Assembly: GCA_030616425.1 (NCBI GenBank)
Contig: JAUWXJ010000073.1
Location: forward strand, 1 to 10,631
Direction: 5' to 3'
Origin: Desulfobacterales bacterium
Lineage (GTDB): Bacteria; Desulfobacterota; Desulfobacteria; Desulfobacterales; C00003060
DNA: 10,631 nucleotides
The notes under the pieces were generated by a model. That model made no database searches. It saw nothing but the letters and a program-made list of their open reading frames with translations, and was not told the DNA's origin. Shown piece by piece: positions 1 to 6,196 of the stretch (its first letter is position 1; each line of letters opens with the position of its first letter). A program made the translations under genes and the position numbers.

Positions 1-304
1 GATGCTCGGCATCTTCATCCCCCTGATCGTGGTGAACTGTATTGTCTTAGGCCGTGCTGAGGCCTTTGCGTACAAGGAGGGGATTGGGCGCTCTATTCTC
101 GATGGGCTTGGTATGGGTGTTGGCTTTACCATATCGCTGACGGTCCTCGGGTCGATCCGTGAGATTTTTGGTGCTGGCACATGGTTCGGCAATGAAGTTT
201 TTGGAGCTTCCTTTCAGCCTTTTACCTTTATGGTTGAAGCCCCCGGTGCCTTTGTGTGCCTGGGGCTGCTCCTTGCTATTATGAATCTGGCCGGAAAGAA
301 GTAA
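1..304 (+). CDS. rnfE: RnfE, C-terminal 100 residues (5' end outside window)
   Basis: This is the C-terminal half of RnfE, an integral membrane subunit of the Rnf complex, which couples ferredoxin:NAD oxidoreduction to H+ or Na+ transport. The reading frame is open to the window edge, so the ATG at position 2 is an internal Met and about half of the roughly 200-residue protein lies upstream. The sequence shows the family signatures GIFIPLIVVNCIVLGRAEAF and LGSIREIFGAGT, followed by a final hydrophobic helix ending in AGKK. The Cys in the VNC motif (visible residue 13) matches the conserved Cys that, with its RnfA counterparts, is known to bind an iron-sulfur centre inside the membrane. rnfA follows 42 bp downstream in the usual rnf order (E-A-B), which supports one operon. 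Confidence 0.93.
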   Translation, partial: MLGIFIPLIVVNCIVLGRAEAFAYKEGIGRSILDGLGMGVGFTISLTVLGSIREIFGAGTWFGNEVFGASFQPFTFMVEAPGAFVCLGLLLAIMNLAGKK

Positions 305-346
305 TGATAAAATCGCTGCACAATTTTATGAAAAAGGAGTAGTCGG

Positions 347-922
347 ATGGGAGACTATATTTTACTGGCTATAAGCGCTATCCTTGTTAACAACATCCTG
401 CTCATCCAGTACCTTGGAAACTGCCCGTTTCTGGGCACGTCTAAGAGGATGGACACGGCAGTGGGTATGGCCATGGCCGTGGTCTTTGTCCTTGTCCTGG
501 CAGGTATTGTGACCTGGGTGCTTGAAGCTGTAATTCTGAAACGTTTTGGCCTGGAGTATCTCAGGACCCTTGCGTTTATTCTTGTGATCGCCGCACTGGT
601 CCAGTTTGTTGAGATCTTCATGAAGAAGACCATCCCGGCCCTCTACGCGGGTCTGGGTATCTTTCTCCCCTTGATTACGACCAACTGTGCGGTGATGGGT
701 GTCTGCCTGATCAATATCAAAGAGGAGTACAATTTTCTGGAGATGCTCGTTTCTTCCATTGGTTACTCAGTCGGTTTTGGCCTGGCGCTGATTCTATTTG
801 CAGGACTACGCGAACGGATTATCATAGGAAGGGTGCCCGGGCCTTTGCAGGATGTCTCTATTGCTTTGGTTACGGCCGGATTTATGTCCCTTTCGTTTCT
901 CGGTTTCAAAGGAATGATCTAG
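347..922 (+). CDS. rnfA: RnfA, ion-translocating electron transport complex subunit A
   Basis: RnfA is a membrane subunit of the Rnf complex and the paralogous partner of RnfE. The predicted protein is 191 residues, the normal length, with about six hydrophobic segments. The hallmark N-terminal motif QYLGNCPFLGTSKR lies at residues 21-34 and TTNCAVMGVC at 111-120. C26 and C114 are the positions that, with the equivalent Cys of RnfE, are known to hold the intramembrane Fe-S centre passing electrons across the membrane. The ATG at 347 is preceded by a good ribosome-binding site (AAAAAGGAGT, about 7 nt upstream), and the protein aligns from its first residues. It lies 42 bp after rnfE, but unusually rnfB begins only after a 193-bp repeat-containing gap. 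No defects are seen. Confidence 0.96.
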   Translation: MGDYILLAISAILVNNILLIQYLGNCPFLGTSKRMDTAVGMAMAVVFVLVLAGIVTWVLEAVILKRFGLEYLRTLAFILVIAALVQFVEIFMKKTIPALYAGLGIFLPLITTNCAVMGVCLINIKEEYNFLEMLVSSIGYSVGFGLALILFAGLRERIIIGRVPGPLQDVSIALVTAGFMSLSFLGFKGMI

Positions 923-925
923 GGA

Positions 926-1075
926 AGGAAAATTCGAAATTCGAAGCACGAAATTCAAAACAATATCAAATGACCAAAATACAAAATTCAAAACAAACTC
1001 GAATGGCTCAATAATAGCACACAGCGTAAAATAAGGTTTTGAACATTTAAACATTTGAATTTCGGATTTATTTTC
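926..1075. repeat. AT-rich intergenic repeat element inside the rnf operon
   Basis: This strongly AT-rich stretch fills most of the 193 bp between rnfA and rnfB. It contains repeated GAAATTCGAA / AAATTCAAAAC words. Two direct copies of about 33 bp (949-981 and 982-1014) match at about 24 of 33 positions. The outer ends form an imperfect inverted repeat: GAAAATTCGAAATTCG near 928 faces GAATTTCGGATTTATTTTC near 1057-1075. No convincing ORF or RNA gene is present; the short minus-strand ORF crossing it is a by-product of the repeats. It resembles dispersed AT-rich intergenic repeats seen in desulfobacterial and planctomycete genomes, but that comparison is from memory. It interrupts neither neighbouring gene, and rnfB keeps its own ribosome-binding site. 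Confidence 0.6.
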
Positions 1076-1115
1076 TTAAATTATTTTTTCGAAAACCTGT
1101 AGGAGACAGAAAACA

Positions 1116-3206
1116 ATGTTAGAAGCCTTACTTCTCATGATGGGATTAGGAGGTGTCGCGGGAACAATGCTCGGCATTGCCTCCAGGATATTTTATGTGT
1201 GGGAGGACCCCCGCATTGCAGAGGTAGAAAACTGTCTGGCCGGAGCCAACTGCGGGGCGTGTGGCTTTACAGGTTGTGGTGCCTGTGCTGCAGCCATTGT
1301 TGAAGGTAGGGCTCCTGTTGGCGCCTGCATAGTCGGTGGGGCGGCCTCTGCACAAAAGGCGGCCGCGGTTATGGGTATGGAGGCAGGCGCAGCCGAGGCG
1401 CTCACATCACAAAACACCTGTACAGGCGGATTTCGAGCCCCTGAGAAATACTATTATATGGGTGTGAACGATTGCCGGGCGGCAGCCCTGCTTTATGCCG
1501 GTGCCAAGGAATGCGCTGTTGGCTGCCTCGGTTTTGGGAGTTGTGTGAAGGCCTGCCAGTTTGACGCCCTTAAAATCGGTCCCGAAGGGACGCCGGTTGT
1601 TGACGTTGAAAAATGTGTGGGCTGCGGTGCCTGCGAAAAGGCGTGCCCCAAGGCGATTATGCAGGTGAGAACACCTTCACAACGAATCCTCCACATGAAC
1701 CTTGTTACGGATCGTCTGGCCCCATGCCGCCAGACCTGCCCGGCCGAGATCAACATCCCCAAATATATCAACCATATTAAGAACAAGGAATATGATAAGG
1801 CTTACCTTACGATTATGGAGCGGAATCCCATGCCGCTTTCTATTGGTCGGGTCTGTCCGCATCCTTGTGAGGATGCGTGCCGCAGGGCCTTGGGGGATGA
1901 ACCGGTTTCCATCAATCAGCTGAAGCGGTTTTGTTCTGACTGGGTGTTCGATGAAGGGGCACAGGTCAAGATTCCTGTGGCACCGGACACCGGATACAAG
2001 GTGGCTATTGTGGGCGGAGGTCCCAGCGGACTGGCTTGTGCCTATTTTTTGAGGCGCCTCGGCCATCAGGTGAAGATCTTTGAATGGTTGCCCAAGCTGG
2101 GAGGCATGATCTACTATGGCATTCCCCAATACCGTCTTCCCAAAGAGATCCTTTATAAAGATATTAATCGCATTCTTGATCTCGGTGGTATTGAAGTCAA
2201 AACGGGCGTGAAGTTCGGTGTGGACTTTGATCTGGAGTCCCTTGTGGGGGGCGGGTTTGATGCAGTTCTCATGACCATTGGGGCCATGAATCATGCCTCT
2301 GCCAGGATACCTGATGAAGACAAGGTCAAGGGGGTTATCCCGGCAACGGTCTATCTGAGAAGGCAGGGTTTGGGAGATCCGTATCCGATCGGGAAAAGGG
2401 TCGGGATCATCGGCGGTGGGAATGTTGCTATGGATTGCTTGAGGTCGAGTGTTCGCCTGGGCGCTGAGAAGGTCTATTGCCTCTACCGGAGGACAATCAA
2501 GGAGATGCCTGCCAATGTGGTGGAAATAGAGGCCTGTGAACATGAGGGTATAGAGTTTATTACTTTGTGTACGCCCACCAAGTTCACAACCGATGATGAG
2601 GGTAACCTTACGGGTATCGAATACCTGAAAAATGAGCTGGGCGAACCGGATGCAAGCGGCCGGCGCAAGCCTGTGCCGATTGAGGGCTCTGAGACAGTCA
2701 TCCCTCTTGACAATTTTATCCTGGCTATTGGTCAGACAACTAATTCTGCCTTTGCGGATGTAGAAGGGACCGCAGTATCAAGGCTTGAAACGTTTAAGGG
2801 ATCAATTGTGGTCGATCCAGATACCCATCAGACGGCCATTCCTTACGTATTTTCCAGCGGGGATTCTGCAGGTCCTCCCGGGCTTTTAGTCGCGGCTATC
2901 GGAGGGGGGAGACGGGCCGCAAGGGGTATCCATAAGTATCTGATGGGTGAGGATATGGCATTTCCTGAGACCAGGCTTCGGGTGGATTCAAGGCGCATGA
3001 AGGGTCACATACCCGGCACCATCTTCGATAGCATTAAAGGGATCCAGAAAAAAGGCCGCATAAGCCAGCCCGAACTTGAGCCAGGCTCTTACGAAAGACA
3101 GCACACCTATGCTGAGGTGGACCTGACGGTTACAGAGGAAGAAGCCCTCAAAGAGGCTGATCGCTGTATGCGATGCTGCCTGACTTGCTATAACAAAGAT
3201 GCTTAG
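1116..3206 (+). CDS. rnfB: RnfB fused to a GltD/NfnB-like FAD/NAD(P) oxidoreductase
   Basis: This is RnfB, the ferredoxin-like electron-entry subunit of Rnf, with a large C-terminal extension (696 residues; ordinary RnfB is about 200-330). Residues 1-28 are a hydrophobic membrane anchor. C46-x2-C49-x4-C54-x16-C71 is the RnfB [4Fe-4S] motif. Residues 133-177 form a two-cluster ferredoxin domain (C133, C137, C143, C147, then C167, C170, C173, C177). From about 190 the protein matches the small subunit of glutamate synthase (GltD) and NfnB: APCRQTCPAEINIPKYI (202-218) and VCPHPCEDAC (246-255) for further Fe-S centres, an FAD-binding VAIVGGGPSG (296-305), an NADPH-type VGIIGGGNVAMD (429-440) with YRR (457-459), and the second FAD motif SSGDSAGPPG (580-589). 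The tail CMRCCLTC (684-691) may bind another cluster. AGGAG lies about 10 nt before the ATG. The frame runs through the domain junction with no sign of disruption. The oxidoreductase substrate is not known; NAD(P)H is inferred. Confidence 0.93.
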   Translation: MLEALLLMMGLGGVAGTMLGIASRIFYVWEDPRIAEVENCLAGANCGACGFTGCGACAAAIVEGRAPVGACIVGGAASAQKAAAVMGMEAGAAEALTSQNTCTGGFRAPEKYYYMGVNDCRAAALLYAGAKECAVGCLGFGSCVKACQFDALKIGPEGTPVVDVEKCVGCGACEKACPKAIMQVRTPSQRILHMNLVTDRLAPCRQTCPAEINIPKYINHIKNKEYDKAYLTIMERNPMPLSIGRVCPHPCEDACRRALGDEPVSINQLKRFCSDWVFDEGAQVKIPVAPDTGYKVAIVGGGPSGLACAYFLRRLGHQVKIFEWLPKLGGMIYYGIPQYRLPKEILYKDINRILDLGGIEVKTGVKFGVDFDLESLVGGGFDAVLMTIGAMNHASARIPDEDKVKGVIPATVYLRRQGLGDPYPIGKRVGIIGGGNVAMDCLRSSVRLGAEKVYCLYRRTIKEMPANVVEIEACEHEGIEFITLCTPTKFTTDDEGNLTGIEYLKNELGEPDASGRRKPVPIEGSETVIPLDNFILAIGQTTNSAFADVEGTAVSRLETFKGSIVVDPDTHQTAIPYVFSSGDSAGPPGLLVAAIGGGRRAARGIHKYLMGEDMAFPETRLRVDSRRMKGHIPGTIFDSIKGIQKKGRISQPELEPGSYERQHTYAEVDLTVTEEEALKEADRCMRCCLTCYNKDA

Positions 3207-3241
3207 TTTCAATGACAGGGCAGGCAAGCCCTTAAGGCCTC

Positions 3242-3282
3242 AAAAAAGTCTGTTTGCCGATTAGGCAGGCGGACTTTTTTTT
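3242..3282 (+). terminator. Intrinsic terminator of the rnf operon
   Basis: A 12-bp stem pairs 3247-3258 (AGTCTGTTTGCC) with 3264-3275 (GGCAGGCGGACT), including three G-U pairs, around a 5-nt GATTA loop. It is followed by eight T (3275-3282) and preceded by an A tract that extends the stem. It begins about 35 bp after the rnfB stop, so the rnf transcript very likely ends here and the hydrogenase genes are transcribed separately. Confidence 0.9.
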
Positions 3283-3484
3283 GACTTTTTTGATTCACAT
3301 GGTATATTGTTTGGAAATTGCTGAGCGGTTTTCACAGCGATTTCAGGGTTAGAGGTACTTGAGAAACCTCAAACTTATTTTTTTACCAGTCAATTAGGTA
3401 GCTTAGATCATAAAGGAGGTGGTGCAAGTAAGGTTCGCGGGTGGTAGGCAAATTCTATAACAATCCTATGAAAGGAGATTCAAA
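3283..3484 (+). promoter_or_regulatory. Hydrogenase operon upstream/leader region
   Basis: This 202-bp non-coding region between the rnf terminator and the hydrogenase must hold the hydrogenase promoter. No strong sigma-70 or sigma-54 (-24/-12) promoter is visible. The best weak sigma-70 match is TTACCA (3383-3388), a 17-nt spacer and GATCAT (3406-3411), four of six matches in each box. A TATAAC at 3456-3461 lacks a -35 partner. The region also contains a terminator-like hairpin (3348-3384) and an orphan strong ribosome-binding sequence (3411-3423). The true ribosome-binding site of the small subunit is GAAAGGAG, 8 nt before the ATG at 3485. Confidence 0.45.
3348..3384 (+). terminator. Terminator-like hairpin, possible attenuator, before the hydrogenase genes
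   Basis: GTTAGAGGT (3348-3356) pairs with ACCTCAAAC (3366-3374) with one A-A mismatch, leaving a 9-nt loop, and is followed by TTA and a run of seven T (3378-3384). The stem is weaker than the one at 3242-3282. A smaller alternative pairing, TTGAG/CTCAA (3359-3363 with 3368-3372), is mutually exclusive with it. It could be a back-up terminator for rnf, or an attenuator if the hydrogenase promoter lies upstream of it. Confidence 0.4.
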
Positions 3485-4459
3485 ATGAAAATGCCGCTCG
3501 GAAGTATATCACGCAGGGACTTCATGAAGTACTGCGCAACCACGGCGGCCGTTTTAGGCCTTTCAGAACTTGAGTTTGCAACTAAGGTTTCGGAGGCCCT
3601 GGCTGCCGCTCGATCAAAGCCTCCAGTACTCTGGCTTGAAGGCCAGGACTGCGCCGGATGCACCATCTCATTTGCCGGTTCGCTTAACCCGCCAGTTTCT
3701 TCACTGATCCTTGACACGGTATCGGTCAGATATCATGAAACGATCATGGCTGGCGCAGGGCATGTGGCAGAAGCGGCCTATCACGAAATTGTTAAGGCAG
3801 GCGGGTATGTATTGTGTATAGAAGGATCGATCCCCACTGCAGATGACCGCTTTTGTATGATAGGGGGCCGCCCATTCAGGGAGATGGTAAAAGAGGCAGG
3901 GGCAAAGGCGGCTGCTATTATTGCGGTTGGTGCCTGTGCCACATACGGAGGCATCCCGGCAGCTGGCCCGACCGGTGCCGTCGGTGTCACCAAGATCATC
4001 AAGAACAAACCGGTCATCAATCTTCCCACCTGCCCGGTGCATTGCGATCACCTGATCGGTACCATCCTGTACTATCTAACCACCAAAAAAGTTCCACCCC
4101 TTGATAAGTTAGGCCGTCCAAAGATGTATTTTGGAGAACTTATCCATGACAACTGCAGGCGGCGATCCTATTTTGACAATGAGCAGTTCCTGACCGACTG
4201 GAACGATCCTGCCCAAAAGAATTGGTGCCTGTACCAGAAGGGCTGTAAAGGACCTGATACATATGCGGACTGCCCCATTCGCAGGTGGAACGACGGGCTG
4301 AATTTTTGTATCGATTGCGGGGCAGGCTGCATGGGGTGCGCCGAGCCGGGATTTTATTCTGAGATGAGCCCTCTTTACACGGCTGAGAGCGAGCGGTCCA
4401 GAAACATCATGGCCCGAAAGAAGGCCGGCTTGATCCCGCCGCTAAAGGAGGTGGTATAG
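3485..4459 (+). CDS. hynB: Periplasmic [NiFe] hydrogenase small subunit (group 1), Tat-exported
   Basis: This is the electron-transfer subunit of an H2-oxidising [NiFe] hydrogenase. The 324-residue protein starts with a twin-arginine signal, SRRDFMK (9-15), then a hydrophobic stretch and a likely cut near ALAAA (about 39-42). Predicted ligands are: proximal cluster C56, C59, C151, C183; distal H221, C224, C248, C254; medial C263, C282, C285 plus C275. C275 stands where Desulfovibrio [NiFe] enzymes have the Pro that leaves a [3Fe-4S] cluster, so a [4Fe-4S] is predicted, as in [NiFeSe] hydrogenases. The extra Cys of oxygen-tolerant enzymes are absent (CAGC and ATYGGI are plain), so a standard oxygen-sensitive type is expected. 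There is no C-terminal membrane helix, and no cytochrome b gene follows, so a soluble enzyme passing electrons to a periplasmic c-type cytochrome is inferred. AAAGGAG lies 8 nt before this ATG, favouring it over the ATG at 3491. Confidence 0.95.
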   Translation: MKMPLGSISRRDFMKYCATTAAVLGLSELEFATKVSEALAAARSKPPVLWLEGQDCAGCTISFAGSLNPPVSSLILDTVSVRYHETIMAGAGHVAEAAYHEIVKAGGYVLCIEGSIPTADDRFCMIGGRPFREMVKEAGAKAAAIIAVGACATYGGIPAAGPTGAVGVTKIIKNKPVINLPTCPVHCDHLIGTILYYLTTKKVPPLDKLGRPKMYFGELIHDNCRRRSYFDNEQFLTDWNDPAQKNWCLYQKGCKGPDTYADCPIRRWNDGLNFCIDCGAGCMGCAEPGFYSEMSPLYTAESERSRNIMARKKAGLIPPLKEVV

Positions 4460-6022
4460 ATGGGAAAGAAGATCGTTGTTGATCCGGTAACAAGAATTGA
4501 GGGACACCTCAAGATAACAGTTGAAATCGAAAACGGTAAGGTCAAAGATGCCTGGAGCAGCGGCACCATGGCACGCGGTATTGAGTCCCTTCTTCAGGGA
4601 AGAGACCCAAGGGATGCTCCTTTTGTAACCAGCCGCCTCTGTGGTGTGTGCTTTAGTGTTCATCAGCTTACATCCTCGTATGCGCTGGATGAAGCCTTTG
4701 GGGCCAGGGTTCCCTGGGGAGGTACGCTCTTAAGGAACCTTGCCATGGGCGCAGAATATATCTATGACCATCCTCTCCACTTTTACCACCTCAGCGCCTT
4801 AGACTATATCGATATCATGGCTGTGGCCGCATATAAGGGCAAGGACAAGGCTCTGAACGCCGTAAAGGATAAAGTGGTCGGCCTGGTAAAGGCAAAGGAT
4901 GTCTTCCCCCTCACACCGCGGTATAAGCCGGATGAATTCTGTGTAACCGATCCGGACGTGGTGATTTCAGCGGTCAAGCATTATATAGATGCCCTGAGCA
5001 TGGGCGCCAAGGCCCGGAACATGGGTGCCATCTTCGGCGGCAGGCAGCCCCATTACCAGAGTATCGTGGTGGGGGGCTTTACACAGTTGCCTGACATGAA
5101 CCAGATGGCGAAGTTCCGAGCCATGCTGGATGAGCAGGCCAAATTTATCAACGAGGTTTATATCCCGGACGTACTTGCCTTCGGGACCGGTCCCCTGTTT
5201 CCGCTGGCCAAGGCAGGCGTCGGGGGTGGTCATTACAACTACCTCTCTTATGGAGCGTTTGAGTTGGACAAGGCGGGTAAAGAGTTGGTCTTTCCGCCAG
5301 GTGTGATCGTGGGATTGAACCCTGCCGACATCAAGATTAAACGATTTAATCCCAACAAGGTCACTGAATCGGTGAAATATGGTTGGTACAAGAAAGATAA
5401 ACCTCAGCATCCGTACAAGGGGAAGCAGGTATTTGATCTTGACAAGAAGGGCGCTTATTCATTTGTCAAGGCTCCCAGGTACAATGGGAAGCCGATGGAG
5501 GTGGGGCCACTGGCACGGATGCTGGTGGCCAAGAATCCAGATGTGCTGGGATTGGTTGCAAAGGGCGTAAAACCGGGTGCGGTTGCACGTCACGCAGCAC
5601 GGGCCATTGAGACTAAGCTGGTCGTGGATGCCTGCTACAAGTGGTTGGATGAACTCCTTTCTGAGATGACCAAGCCGGGATTCAAGATCCATGATACAGC
5701 GCATTGGGAGCCGCCGGCTACTGGTACGGGAGCCGGGTTCTATGAGCCACCACGTGGTGCCCTAGGTCACTGGGTTAAGATCAAGGACAAAAAGATTGCC
5801 AACTATCAAATGGTAGTCCCTTCAACCTGGAATGCATCACCCAGGTGTGAGAAAAAGCTGAGGGGACCATATGAGGAGGCCTTGATAGGGGCGCCGGTGC
5901 CAGACCCGGACAATCCAATCAATGTGGTGCGGATCATCCGTTCCTTTGATCCCTGCCTGGCCTGTGCCATTCATCTCATCGATCCCAAGACCAACGAGAT
6001 CAAGAAGTTCCTCGTAGAATGA
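4460..6022 (+). CDS. hynA: Periplasmic [NiFe] hydrogenase large (catalytic) subunit
   Basis: This is the catalytic subunit, which splits H2 at a Ni-Fe(CN)2CO centre. It is 520 residues, within the usual range for the family. The nickel ligands are in RLCGVCFSVH (59-68: C61, C64) and DPCLACAIH (497-505: C499, C502). The first motif has Leu where most enzymes have Ile. The residue that is selenocysteine in [NiFeSe] enzymes is Cys here (codon TGC at 5954-5956), so this is a plain [NiFe] enzyme. The conserved N-terminal TRIEGHL (11-17) is present. Fifteen residues follow H505 and are expected to be cut off by the maturation protease encoded next. The protein has no signal peptide and should be carried through Tat with the folded small subunit. 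The ATG directly abuts the small-subunit stop codon, and its strong ribosome-binding site TAAAGGAGGTGGT lies inside that gene, indicating coupled translation. Confidence 0.97.
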   Translation: MGKKIVVDPVTRIEGHLKITVEIENGKVKDAWSSGTMARGIESLLQGRDPRDAPFVTSRLCGVCFSVHQLTSSYALDEAFGARVPWGGTLLRNLAMGAEYIYDHPLHFYHLSALDYIDIMAVAAYKGKDKALNAVKDKVVGLVKAKDVFPLTPRYKPDEFCVTDPDVVISAVKHYIDALSMGAKARNMGAIFGGRQPHYQSIVVGGFTQLPDMNQMAKFRAMLDEQAKFINEVYIPDVLAFGTGPLFPLAKAGVGGGHYNYLSYGAFELDKAGKELVFPPGVIVGLNPADIKIKRFNPNKVTESVKYGWYKKDKPQHPYKGKQVFDLDKKGAYSFVKAPRYNGKPMEVGPLARMLVAKNPDVLGLVAKGVKPGAVARHAARAIETKLVVDACYKWLDELLSEMTKPGFKIHDTAHWEPPATGTGAGFYEPPRGALGHWVKIKDKKIANYQMVVPSTWNASPRCEKKLRGPYEEALIGAPVPDPDNPINVVRIIRSFDPCLACAIHLIDPKTNEIKKFLVE

Positions 6023-6057
6023 CAAAGGTAACCCAATCTGACACCTCAACGAATTGA

Positions 6058-6107
6058 CACCCCCCCCCAACCCCCCCCCCTTGAAGGGGGAGGGCAGGGG
6101 GGGGGTG
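6058..6107. repeat. Long C/G-homopolymer hairpin between hydrogenase and protease genes
   Basis: The left arm (6058-6080) is CAC, a C run, AA and ten C. The loop is TTGAA (6081-6085). The right arm (6086-6107) is five G, A, three G, CA, nine G, then TG. The arms pair over about 20 bp with one bulge and a few mismatches at the AA/CA steps. There is no T tract, so it is not a classical terminator. It could stabilise or insulate the hydrogenase message, or be a copy of a dispersed palindromic repeat. The G runs could also form a quadruplex. Homopolymer lengths here are prone to sequencing error. Confidence 0.7.
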
Positions 6108-6149
6108 AAAAAAGCAAATCCCTATCCAAACGAGTTAAGGAAGGCAGTA

Positions 6150-6196
6150 ATGCCCCCCCTAGACATATTGTCGTCATAGGGGTAGGCAACCTGCTG
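6150..6196 (+). other. Frame-displaced true 5' end of the maturation protease gene
   Basis: ATG at 6150 has a fair ribosome-binding site (AAGGAAGG, 5 nt upstream), but as written it reads only nine codons to a TAG at 6177-6179. The conserved N-terminus of the protease (RHIVVIGVGNLL) is encoded in the frame of the downstream ORF from 6161. The two frames meet in a run of seven C (6153-6159), and one extra C would join ATG-6150 to the protease as MPPPRHIVVIGVGNLL. No ATG, GTG or TTG exists in the protease frame between the in-frame stop at 6029 and 6197. This indicates either a one-base sequencing error or a real frameshift in the tract. Confidence 0.8.

Noticed and set aside
949..1014. Two 33-bp direct copies as a possible CRISPR remnant
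   Set aside because: There are only two directly abutting, diverged copies, with no spacers and no cas genes.
806..1054. Minus-strand 82-codon ORF spanning the rnfA end and the AT-rich gap
   Set aside because: Its Phe/Asn-rich peptide is produced by reading the AT-rich repeats, and its second half is antisense to rnfA.
1677..2543. 288-codon open frame on the minus strand within rnfB
   Set aside because: It lies wholly antisense to a clearly conserved coding region, has no recognisable domain, and is a by-product of the rnfB codon pattern.
3298..3325. Sigma-54 (-24/-12) promoter before the hydrogenase
   Set aside because: TGG and GC elements do not occur at the required spacing.
3468..3488. 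Six-codon ORF whose TGA overlaps the small-subunit ATG (ATGA)
   Set aside because: It has no ribosome-binding site upstream; the overlap most likely arises by chance around the real AAAGGAG site.
5954..5956. Possible [NiFeSe] hydrogenase with selenocysteine in the large subunit
   Set aside because: The codon at the selenocysteine position is TGC (Cys) and the frame has no internal TGA; only the small subunit looks [NiFeSe]-like.
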